Positions 1 through 5,902 of a stretch of DNA of 6,055 nucleotides are shown piece by piece. Positions within the stretch are counted from its first letter, which is position 1. Every line of letters begins with the position of its first letter. The position numbers were made by a program, and so were the translations under genes. This DNA comes from Candidatus Zixiibacteriota bacterium. Its GTDB lineage: Bacteria; Zixibacteria; MSB-5A5; GN15; JAAZOE01. The DNA lies in assembly GCA_012797915.1 (NCBI GenBank), contig JAAZOE010000352.1:1-6055 (forward strand). Direction: 5' to 3'. The notes beneath the pieces are model-generated. The model saw nothing but the letters and a program-made list of their open reading frames with translations, did no database searches and was not told the DNA's origin.

Positions 1-631
1 CGTTGTATATCGGGATCATCAACCGCAGCCGGAATCGGTCGTAATACTCTCCCTTCCGCTTCTCCGACCGGATAGCCAGCCCCGCCTCGACCAAATCCTC
101 CGGTTTCAAATCCTTCCTGGCCGCATAATCGATCAGCCCCCGCCATTCCTCCGGCGCCAGCCCGATCTGGAACTTCTCCACTGTCTCCGGCGTCAGCCCC
201 CGCCCAGCATACAAATACCGCTCGATCTTTTCCCGATACCGCTGGTCCTTCAAGGTCGCCTGGAAGAACTGCGCCGCCACCTCATGAGCGAAAAGCAGTT
301 TTTCCAGCCGTGTGTCGGTTTCCTTCTCGTATTTGGGCAGGATGATGCCGTACCGGTCGGCCAGGAGCGTGGTCGCCTCGACGAACGACAGATGTTCGTG
401 CTCCATCAGGAACGTGAAGACGTTTCCCCCCTTGCCGCATCCGAAACAATGGAAAATCTGCCGGTCGGGGGAGACTGAAAACGACGGCGTCTTTTCGTTG
501 TGAAACGGGCAGAGGCCGAGGAAATTCCGGCCCCGCCGCTTGAGCGGCAGATAGGCGGAGATGACCTCCACGATATCGGCGGCGGTGCGAATTTCGTCGA
601 TTTTGTTTTCCGGTATTCGGCCTGCCATCAT
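1..631 (-). CDS. dnaG: DNA primase DnaG, N-terminal part (runs off left edge)
   Basis: DnaG makes the short RNA primers for lagging-strand DNA synthesis and works with the replicative helicase. Only about 210 N-terminal residues are in the window. The reading frame begins with two adjacent ATGs, at 631 and 628. Counting from 628 (MAGRIPENKIDEIR), the CHC2 zinc ligands fall at Cys40, His43, Cys61 and Cys64, inside CPFHNEKTPSF and FHCFGCGKGGN, the same spacing as in the E. coli family member; this makes the ATG at 628 an attractive start. The ATG at 631 overlaps the mutS2 TGA as ATGA, which suggests translational coupling; no good Shine-Dalgarno site precedes either. The rest of the zinc domain extends to about residue 100, followed by the start of the polymerase domain. 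The visible part ends at YYDRFRLRLMIPIYN, a conserved stretch just before the TOPRIM catalytic segment, which is not in the window. Identification is firm; the exact start is uncertain by one codon. Confidence 0.97.
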   Translation of the reverse strand, partial: MMAGRIPENKIDEIRTAADIVEVISAYLPLKRRGRNFLGLCPFHNEKTPSFSVSPDRQIFHCFGCGKGGNVFTFLMEHEHLSFVEATTLLADRYGIILPKYEKETDTRLEKLLFAHEVAAQFFQATLKDQRYREKIERYLYAGRGLTPETVEKFQIGLAPEEWRGLIDYAARKDLKPEDLVEAGLAIRSEKRKGEYYDRFRLRLMIPIYN

Positions 632-3021
632 GTCTTCAGCCGGGCGATCGTGACCCAGTGTCCCCCCTCGTTCCAATCCCCGATCCGGATCGAATCCACC
701 GCCCGATGCCCCTTCAAATAGGTCGTCAGATTTTTCCGCAGTATCCCGGTCCCTTTGCCGTGGACAATATACACCTGCCCGACCCCCGCCAGCAGCGCAT
801 CATCCAGAAACTTGTCCAGTTTTTCGATCGCTTCCTCGACTGTCATCCCCCGCAGCATCAACTCCGGATTGAATTCGCCGGCCGCGGCCGAGGCCTGCAC
901 CGAACCGGCTTTCTGCGGCTTTCCTTTCCTGGTATCCTGCTCGTCGGCGGGGGAGAGGCGGGTCAGGTCGATCGTGTCGACCGTCATGAAGGCCGACCCG
1001 ACCGCCACCTTGGCCTTCTTGTTGCCGATCATCTCGACTACTTGTCCCTCGGTCTGGAACTTTTCGATCCAGACCCGTTCCCCCTTCTTCAACACCCGGC
1101 CGTCGGCGGCCCGTTTTGGCGAGGTCGATTTCCGCAGCGCCGCCACCGCCTCCGCCTGCGCTTCGACCTTCTTTTTGGCGTCCTTCACCGCCGCCGTTTT
1201 GGCCTGACTGTCGCGAAGCTCCTTGATGACGGCATCGATCTCCCGGCGCCCGTCCCGAAGCTGTTCCTCCAGCCTCTCCGCCGCCTGACGGACCAGGTCC
1301 TTTTCCATCTGTTCAAGCGTCGCCATTTTGGCCGAGCTTTCGCTTTCCCGCGCCTCCGCCTTGGCCAGCCGTTCCTCCAGCCCCCGTTTCTCCTTGGCCA
1401 GGTATTCCAGGTCACGGTCCAGCTTGCCGATCAGGTTGTCCAGCGACCGCTCCTCCGATCCGATCAGCGCCGCCGCCCGGTCGGCCAACTCATCAGGCAA
1501 TCCCAGCCGACGGGCGACATCGATGGCGTAACTGGCCCCCGGATGTCCAATCTTCAGTTTGAAGGTCGGCTTGAGGTTCTCCCGGTCGAACTCCAGCGAG
1601 GCGTTGAGCAGGCCGGGGTTTTCCAGCGGCAACGATTTCAACTGCCCGTAATGCGTCGTGGCCACCATGATGCATCCCCGCTCCAGAAGCGTCAGGATGA
1701 TCACTTCGGCCAGCGCCACCCCTTCCTTGGGATCGGTCCCGGCGCCGATTTCGTCGAACAGCACCAGCGTCTCCCGGTCGGCGTCCCGGAGGGCGGCGAT
1801 GATATTCCGGATATGCGAGGAGAACGTCGACAGCGACAGCTCCAACGACTGCTCGTCGCCGATATCGGCGTAGATCTTTTGAAACAGTCCGATCCGACTG
1901 CGATGATCGGCCGGGATTTCCATCCCCGCCATGGCCATCACGGTCAACAGCCCGATGGTTTTCAAGGCCACCGTCTTGCCGCCGGTGTTGGGGCCGGTGA
2001 TCAGCACCCCCTGCGTATCCCGGTCCAGCGACACCGACAGCGGCACCACCCCGTCGGTCGATCCGGCGGCATGAATCAACAGCGGATGACGGGCGTCTAC
2101 CAAATGCAGGCCCGCCTCTTCCGAAATCGACGGCGACTCCGCCTTGATCTTGATGGCGAACGAGGCCTTGGCATGGATGGCGTCCAGCTCGCCATATGAT
2201 TCGAGGTCGGCCGCGATATCGTCGGCCGCCTCGCCGACCCGCGCGGTCAACTCCCGCAGGATACGGTCGATCTCGACCCGCTCGTCCTGCAACAGTTGCC
2301 GCAGACGGTTGTTGATCGGGATGGCCGAGGCCGGTTCGACATAGAGCGTCGCCCCGCTCTGTGACTTATCCAGGACGATCCCTTCCTCCGGACGAAACTC
2401 ACCTGAAAGCACCGGGATGACGAATCGCCCGTCCCGAACCGTGATGACATCATCCTGCCAGCCGGAATGCTTGCGACGGGCGCCGAGAATCCGCATCAGG
2501 TGCTGTTTCACCGACGTCTCGGCGTCCCCGATCTCCCGGCGGATTTTAGCCAGGTGTGGCGAGGCGGAACTCAGGATATCGCCGGCCGGATCGATTGCCT
2601 TGCCGATACCCACGGCGATATCCCGCCTTGGATGCAACCGGGCGGTAATGGCCGCAATTTCGGGGAATTTTTCGGTCCGTTCCTGTGCCTTCCCGTATTG
2701 ATGAAGGGCAACCGCGACCTCCAGAAACGATTTGACCGCCAGAAGCGCCTTCGGTTCGAGATGAAACCCCTCGATCCGGGACTTGTCGATCAGCTCGCTG
2801 ATATCGTCCAACTGCTCCAGCGGCGGCGCTTCCTCGAATCGGATGATATCCCGCATCTGGGCCGATTGCCGCAGCCGCTTTTCCACCTCCGGACGGTCGA
2901 ACAGGGGAGACAGCGTCTCGATCCGCCGCCGCCCGTAGGGAGACAGGGTCAGATTGGCCGTCAGCTCCCGCACCCGCGGAAACTCCAGGACCTTTATCGA
3001 ATGCCAGTCGATCTCGTGCAT
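628..3021 (-). CDS. mutS2: MutS2 ATPase with C-terminal Smr domain
   Basis: This is a full-length MutS2 (797 residues). The family lacks the MutS mismatch-recognition domain; members have been linked to suppression of recombination and, in Bacillus subtilis, to sensing collided ribosomes and splitting them. Seen here: an N-terminal lever/clamp region (about 1-300), Walker A GPNTGGKT at 343-350, Walker B ending FDE with Asp423 and Glu424, then IGAGTDP, a signature stretch DEQSLELSLSTFSSH before it, and THYGQLK after it. A long charged coiled coil covers about 522-635, a KOW-like beta segment starts near 643 (VLKKGERVWIE), and the Smr domain closes the protein with HGKGTG at 754-759. The usual LDLR of the Smr domain reads LMLR (Met722). 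The start at ATG 3021 (MHEIDWHSIKVLEF) fits the family; an in-frame TTG at 3045 would lie inside a terminator hairpin and add eight residues that look unrelated. No Shine-Dalgarno site is possible directly upstream of 3021. Confidence 0.97.
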   Translation of the reverse strand: MHEIDWHSIKVLEFPRVRELTANLTLSPYGRRRIETLSPLFDRPEVEKRLRQSAQMRDIIRFEEAPPLEQLDDISELIDKSRIEGFHLEPKALLAVKSFLEVAVALHQYGKAQERTEKFPEIAAITARLHPRRDIAVGIGKAIDPAGDILSSASPHLAKIRREIGDAETSVKQHLMRILGARRKHSGWQDDVITVRDGRFVIPVLSGEFRPEEGIVLDKSQSGATLYVEPASAIPINNRLRQLLQDERVEIDRILRELTARVGEAADDIAADLESYGELDAIHAKASFAIKIKAESPSISEEAGLHLVDARHPLLIHAAGSTDGVVPLSVSLDRDTQGVLITGPNTGGKTVALKTIGLLTVMAMAGMEIPADHRSRIGLFQKIYADIGDEQSLELSLSTFSSHIRNIIAALRDADRETLVLFDEIGAGTDPKEGVALAEVIILTLLERGCIMVATTHYGQLKSLPLENPGLLNASLEFDRENLKPTFKLKIGHPGASYAIDVARRLGLPDELADRAAALIGSEERSLDNLIGKLDRDLEYLAKEKRGLEERLAKAEARESESSAKMATLEQMEKDLVRQAAERLEEQLRDGRREIDAVIKELRDSQAKTAAVKDAKKKVEAQAEAVAALRKSTSPKRAADGRVLKKGERVWIEKFQTEGQVVEMIGNKKAKVAVGSAFMTVDTIDLTRLSPADEQDTRKGKPQKAGSVQASAAAGEFNPELMLRGMTVEEAIEKLDKFLDDALLAGVGQVYIVHGKGTGILRKNLTTYLKGHRAVDSIRIGDWNEGGHWVTIARLKT

Positions 3022-3053
3022 AAAAAATCCGGCGGCTCGCGTCAAGCCGCCGG
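3022..3053 (-). terminator. Intrinsic terminator-like hairpin between cvpA and mutS2
   Basis: On the minus strand a perfect 9-bp arm CCGGCGGCT (3053-3045) is followed by a 7-nt loop (3044-3038), its complement AGCCGCCGG (3037-3029), one A and six Ts (3027-3022). This is the textbook form of a rho-independent terminator in the direction of the operon. It lies 35 bases after the cvpA stop and ends directly at the mutS2 ATG. It probably limits or attenuates read-through into mutS2-dnaG. How strong it is in the cell cannot be told from the sequence. Confidence 0.85.
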
Positions 3054-3054
3054 T

Positions 3055-3082
3055 AACATACGAAAATTTGACCGAAGTTCAA
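3055..3082 (-). promoter_or_regulatory. Candidate sigma70 promoter for mutS2-dnaG
   Basis: On the minus strand TTGAAC (3082-3077) and TATGTT (3060-3055) are separated by 16 bases, each matching the consensus at four of six positions. The predicted start of transcription, near 3048, falls inside the first arm of the terminator hairpin, so such transcripts could not form that hairpin and would reach mutS2 with a leader of roughly 25 nt. The -35 lies just after the cvpA stop codon. The box matches are modest and chance occurrence is possible. Confidence 0.4.
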
Positions 3083-3088
3083 CCGATT

Positions 3089-3712
3089 TCAGCGTCCTTC
3101 GGGACCCTCGTAAAACCGCTTGATCTGATACATCACCAGATCGACGTCCGCCTTCTGCTCGTCGGACAGAGTCCCCGCCGATTCCCGCAGTTCCAGCGCC
3201 GATTCCACTTTGTTTATGAACGACGGGTTCCGGGGATGCAGCGCGGCCGTGGTCTCGTACATGACCGGAATGGTCTTGACCATCGTCGGGCCGAAAAAGG
3301 AACTCTCCATCGAGGTGTAAAAGCGGGCCGGCATCGGCAATAAAAACAGCAGAAACACGACGAACGAAAGCACCACCCAACCCCGGACGAAGCCGATGAA
3401 CGCCCCGCCCATCTGGTCCTTCTTCCCCTTGTTCTGGATGTTAATCATCTTGGCCAGACCCATCCCGAGCAGCTTGAAGACGGCGTAGCAGGCCCCCAGA
3501 AGAAGGATGAAGCTCAGAAAGGTCATTACCAGGGGCGACCCGCCGAACTTGTCGTTCATGAAGACCGCCAGCTTGTCCATGAAGTTGATCGAGATGATTA
3601 CGGCCGGCACGAGCGTGATGATCGCGGTCAGCTCGCGCAACAGTCCCTTCTTGGAGCCGACATAAATCATGACTACCAAGAGGGCCAGCAGAATATAATC
3701 AACGACATTCAT
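3089..3712 (-). CDS. cvpA: CvpA family inner-membrane protein
   Basis: The 207-residue product has four predicted membrane segments in its first 125 residues (about 3-19, 29-46, 60-82 and 102-125) and a polar C-terminal tail of about 80 residues. Family marks visible are Asp5 in the first helix, Gly19 and Gly23 with KKGLLRE after it, and GGAFIGFVRGW at 102-112, matching the conserved small-residue stretch before the last helix. CvpA was named for its need in colicin V production in E. coli; related proteins have been linked to envelope stress tolerance, and the biochemical role is unsettled. The start ATG at 3712 is preceded by GGGGATGA, a moderate Shine-Dalgarno-like stretch. It sits 89 bases after yqeY and 67 bases before mutS2. 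Its presence beside mutS2 may reflect an inherited operon order rather than a shared function. Confidence 0.9.
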   Translation of the reverse strand: MNVVDYILLALLVVMIYVGSKKGLLRELTAIITLVPAVIISINFMDKLAVFMNDKFGGSPLVMTFLSFILLLGACYAVFKLLGMGLAKMINIQNKGKKDQMGGAFIGFVRGWVVLSFVVFLLFLLPMPARFYTSMESSFFGPTMVKTIPVMYETTAALHPRNPSFINKVESALELRESAGTLSDEQKADVDLVMYQIKRFYEGPEGR

Positions 3713-3801
3713 CCCCAGCCATCCTTTGCCAAAAGTCCGCCCTCAGGATGGCGAAGTTCAATACCTCTGGCAACGAAAAAAATGGGGAGAGGGGAGGGGG
3801 G
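3713..3801 (-). other. yqeY-cvpA spacer with C-rich tract and inverted repeat
   Basis: This 89-bp gap reads on the minus strand as a C-rich stretch just after the yqeY stop, then seven Ts (3783-3777 region), and then an interrupted inverted repeat: TTGCCA at 3726-3731 pairs with TGGCAA at 3768-3773, enclosing CGCC (3738-3741) and GGCG (3750-3753) with an 8-base loop. On the plus strand the C-rich part is GGGG, GGGG, GGGGGG, GGG with loops of 3, 1 and 5 bases (3784-3809), which fits the usual G-quadruplex pattern. The T run is not preceded by a GC-rich hairpin, so I do not call a terminator. The effect on transcription is unknown. Confidence 0.5.
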
Positions 3802-4254
3802 CTACCGGGCCGTCAACAGCCGCATCACGGCGTCCTTGATGACCTTGCCGTCGGCTTTTCCCTGAAGTTTGGGAACGATCACTTTCATGACTTTGCCCAT
3901 ATCGCCCGGACCGGCCGCGCCGGTTTCGGCGATCGCCTCTTTAACCGCGGCCTCCAATTCCTCGGCCGTCAGAGGGGGAGGAAGATACTGCAGGATGATT
4001 TCCAGTTCCCGGGTCTCCTTGGCCACCAGATCGGCCCGGCCTCCGGTCTGGAACTGCTCGATCGAATCACGCCGCTTCTTGGCGGCGGTCGTCATCACCG
4101 CGATGACATCCTGGTCGGTGAGACTTTCCAGCTTCTTGTCGATCTGGTAATACTTGAAATCCGATTTAAGGCCCCTAAGAGTCAAAGCCGCAGCCTTGTC
4201 ACCCCCCTTAAGGGCCTTAACCAGATCGTCGTTTATCCGTTCCAGCAGGGACAT
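3802..4254 (-). CDS. yqeY: GatB/YqeY domain protein (YqeY family)
   Basis: The 150-residue product is a typical stand-alone YqeY protein. The N-terminal half (about 1-90) is helical with MSLLERINDDLVKALKGGD, LRGLKSDFK and KKRRDSIEQF; the C-terminal half holds ELEIILQYLPPPL and GDMGKVMKVIVPKLQGKADG, the segment resembling the tail domain of the GatB subunit of Asp/Glu-tRNA amidotransferase. That tail domain contacts tRNA in the amidotransferase, so a tRNA-related role is a reasonable guess, but the stand-alone proteins have no well-established function. The gene follows rpsU with no gap: TAA ends at 4255 and ATG begins at 4254, so translation is probably coupled. The rpsU-yqeY pair is common in bacteria. 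The length is normal for the family. Confidence 0.93.
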   Translation of the reverse strand: MSLLERINDDLVKALKGGDKAAALTLRGLKSDFKYYQIDKKLESLTDQDVIAVMTTAAKKRRDSIEQFQTGGRADLVAKETRELEIILQYLPPPLTAEELEAAVKEAIAETGAAGPGDMGKVMKVIVPKLQGKADGKVIKDAVMRLLTAR

Positions 4255-4452
4255 TTAGTACTCTTGTTCTCTCTGGATCTTCCGGATTTTCCGCTTGGCG
4301 GCGTTTAACTTTCGTTTCTTGCGTTCCGACGGTTTTTCGAAATGCTGATGTTTCTTGATATCCGAAAGAATACCCATCTTTTCACAGAATTTGTTGAATC
4401 TGCGAAGCGCCTTCTCGAAAGATTCGTCGTCCCGAACCTTGACGCCTGTCAT
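4255..4452 (-). CDS. rpsU: Small ribosomal subunit protein bS21
   Basis: The 65-residue basic protein shows the bS21 pattern: GVKVRDDESFEKALRRFNK at the N-terminus, KMGILSDIKKHQHFEKPSERKKRK in the middle, and a Lys/Arg-rich tail. bS21 binds the 30S platform near the 3' end of 16S rRNA, close to the anti-Shine-Dalgarno sequence, and assists initiation. It is the first gene after a strong promoter and opens the operon that continues through yqeY to dnaG. The ATG at 4452 is chosen because the family motif begins at once after it and no other in-frame start lies close upstream. The best Shine-Dalgarno match, AAGGGAG, lies about 13 bases before the ATG, which is farther than usual. High confidence in the identity. 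Confidence 0.97.
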   Translation of the reverse strand: MTGVKVRDDESFEKALRRFNKFCEKMGILSDIKKHQHFEKPSERKKRKLNAAKRKIRKIQREQEY

Positions 4453-4512
4453 ACCTATGTAATCACTCCCTTCAGGCCGTAAAAGATGTACTTCAGCTTT
4501 AAAAGCCTCTGT

Positions 4513-4540
4513 ATTATATGCATAGCGGCGCGGCAGTCAA
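4513..4540 (-). promoter_or_regulatory. Sigma70-type promoter for the rpsU operon
   Basis: On the minus strand TTGACT (4540-4535) and a perfect TATAAT (4518-4513) are separated by 16 bases. Transcription should begin near 4506, giving a leader of about 54 nt before rpsU. The -35 box starts only 14 bases after the HIT gene stop, and no terminator is seen between them, so some HIT transcripts may run into rpsU. This is the best promoter in the window and suits a highly expressed ribosomal gene. Confidence 0.8.
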
Positions 4541-4554
4541 CAGAAATCTGGACG

Positions 4555-4908
4555 TTATAACCCCGCCAACTCGATTTTTCCGAGGCCCACAGCCTTTATC
4601 CACGACATGAAATGGACGTGCACGTGGAACACGATCTGCCCCGCCCGCGACCCGTTGTTGATCACCAGCCGAAACCCCTCTTCCACTTGCAGCCTTTCGG
4701 CTAACGCGCGGCAAACCTTGAAGAGATACTCAACCTCCTCGGCCGGAGTCTCCAGCAGGGTCGCATAATGCCTTTTGGGAACCACCAGCAAGTGGGTGGT
4801 TGCCTGCGGCCGATGGTCGTGGAAAACGACCACCCGCTCGTTTTCATAGATTATTTTGGCCGGGGCGGCCCCGGCGGTAATCCGGCAAAAGATACAATCG
4901 TTCACCAT
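4555..4908 (-). CDS. HIT family (HinT-like) nucleotide hydrolase
   Basis: The 117-residue product belongs to the histidine triad family, which hydrolyses or transfers nucleotidyl groups from substrates such as AMP-lysine or aminoacyl-AMP compounds. It has the N-terminal CIFCRI with Cys5 and Cys8, HLLVVPKRHY at 39-48, the NNG loop at 84-86, and the triad HVHVH at 95-99, where the middle His97 is the expected nucleophile. The two cysteines with His47 and one triad-region histidine are likely zinc ligands, as in other bacterial members. The length matches HinT. The tail after the triad (MSWIKAVGLGKIELAGL) differs from the common LGGR form. GGGAG lies three bases before the ATG at 4908 and supports that start. 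The exact substrate cannot be told. It lies just upstream of the rpsU promoter, in the same direction. Confidence 0.93.
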   Translation of the reverse strand: MVNDCIFCRITAGAAPAKIIYENERVVVFHDHRPQATTHLLVVPKRHYATLLETPAEEVEYLFKVCRALAERLQVEEGFRLVINNGSRAGQIVFHVHVHFMSWIKAVGLGKIELAGL

Positions 4909-5151
4909 CGGCTCCCGATAAAGTCCTCACAAGGTGCCATATCCGGCCCCGGTTGTCAAGCCCTTCCGCCCCCGCCCGCCGGGGTAAACCGCTCCTTCAA
5001 CCCTTTCGTATAACAACTGGAGAATAAAGCAGGTGCGTCCGCCAAAAAAAACGCTCCCCTCGGTGCGAATGATATTGCCAAGCCGGGTGGTCGCGCGTTA
5101 GATTATAGCAGGTGAAGTCTAAACAATCCGATTGTACACAGCGGAGGTAAT
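4909..5151. other. Divergent intergenic region between HIT gene and yebC
   Basis: This 243-bp stretch separates two genes read in opposite directions, so it should hold both their promoters. For the HIT gene the minus strand has a perfect TTGACA (4959-4954), but the hexamer 17 bases on is CACCTT, a poor -10. For yebC the plus strand has TTGCCA (5075-5080) and, 18 bases on, TAGATT (5099-5104), four matches of six. A TATAAC at 5009-5014 lacks a visible -35. A short repeat TTAGA/TCTAA (5098-5102, 5118-5122) flanks the base of the yebC leader. I see no tRNA, no strong terminator and no convincing operator here. Confidence 0.45.
5143..5147 (+). promoter_or_regulatory. Ribosome binding site of yebC
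   Basis: GGAGG followed by TAAT lies directly before the ATG at 5152, a near-ideal Shine-Dalgarno site. It fixes the yebC start and shows that this organism uses classical ribosome binding sites, which makes the lack of one before mutS2 and dnaG more telling. Confidence 0.85.
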
Positions 5152-5901
5152 ATGTCGGGTCATTCAAAATGGGCCACAATTAAAAGAAAAAAAGGTAAAC
5201 TGGACGCCGCTCGCGGCCGGGTGTTTACCAAACTGATCAAGGAAATCACGGTTGCCGCCCGCGCCGGCGGAGGCGACCCCGATGCCAACGCCCGATTGCG
5301 AACGGCGGTTGCCACCGCCAAAGCCGCCAATATGCCCGCCGACAACATCAAAAAGGCCATCCAGAAAGGCACCGGCGAACTGCCCGGGGTGAGTTACGAA
5401 GAATCCACCTTCGAAGGGTACGGCCCCGGCGGCGTGGCGGTGTTCATCGACGTGATGACCGACAACCGCAATCGGACGGTGTCGGAAATCCGGCATATCT
5501 TCGACCGGTACAACGGCAATTTGGGCGAAAACGGCTGCGTCGCCTGGATGTTCAATACCCAGGGGATCATCACTATCGGCAAGAACAATCTCGACGAAGA
5601 TACCGTCATCGAAGTGGCTCTCGATGCCGGCGCCAACGATGTCCAGACCCAGGAGGATGTCTTTGAAGTAACCACCGAACCGGGTGGCCTGGAAACCGTC
5701 CGCGGTAAACTCGAAGCCAAAGCATGGCCGATTCTGTCGGCCGAGGTCCGGCGGGTGCCGCAGAACACCATCAAGCTGGACCGCAAGGCCGCCGAATCGA
5801 TGCTCAAACTCATGGAGACGCTGGAAGACCACGACGACGTCCAAAAAGTCTCCGCCAACTTCGATATCGACGACAAAATCCTGGAAGAGCTCTCGAGCTG
5901 A
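5152..5901 (+). CDS. yebC: YebC/TACO1 family translation factor
   Basis: The 249-residue product is a typical YebC protein. It opens with the family signature MSGHSKWATIKRKKG, continues with LIKEITVAARAGG and NMPADNIKKAIQKGTGE in the N-terminal helical domain (about 1-80), and then has the two alpha/beta domains with FEGYGPGGVAVFIDVMTDN (about 88-106), RNRTVSEIR and the glycine-rich NGNLGENGCVAWMF. The family was long described as transcriptional regulators; the mitochondrial relative TACO1 and more recent bacterial work point instead to a role in translating proline-rich stretches on the ribosome. The length is usual for the family. It has a strong ribosome binding site and its stop lies one base before ruvC, so the two genes are probably one transcript, an arrangement seen in many bacteria. 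Which of the two proposed roles applies here cannot be read from the sequence. Confidence 0.96.
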   Translation: MSGHSKWATIKRKKGKLDAARGRVFTKLIKEITVAARAGGGDPDANARLRTAVATAKAANMPADNIKKAIQKGTGELPGVSYEESTFEGYGPGGVAVFIDVMTDNRNRTVSEIRHIFDRYNGNLGENGCVAWMFNTQGIITIGKNNLDEDTVIEVALDAGANDVQTQEDVFEVTTEPGGLETVRGKLEAKAWPILSAEVRRVPQNTIKLDRKAAESMLKLMETLEDHDDVQKVSANFDIDDKILEELSS

Positions 5902-5902
5902 T

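Noticed and set aside
658..2199. Long plus-strand open frame (513 codons) opposite mutS2
   Set aside because: It lies antisense to the fully recognisable mutS2, its translation is rich in Arg, Gln, Pro and His with no family motif, and it is a typical product of GC-biased third positions.
3022..3045. TTG start extending MutS2 by eight residues
   Set aside because: The extension is encoded by the terminator hairpin and T tract, lacks a ribosome site, and the family N-terminus aligns with the ATG at 3021.
2546..3082. Minus-strand frame of 178 codons overlapping the start of mutS2
   Set aside because: It is another frame of mutS2, low in complexity (Gly, Arg, Ala, Ser) with no recognisable domain.
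4931..4959. Strong promoter for the HIT gene from a perfect TTGACA
   Set aside because: The -35 is perfect but the hexamers 16 to 18 bases downstream do not resemble TATAAT, so it is kept only as a weak candidate within the intergenic entry.
5098..5122. Operator-like inverted repeat TTAGA/TCTAA before yebC
   Set aside because: Only five pairs with a 15-base loop, and no match to an operator I can name; chance is likely.
5164..5844. Minus-strand open frame (226 codons) opposite yebC
   Set aside because: It mirrors yebC almost exactly, has no own motif, and yebC is certain on the plus strand.
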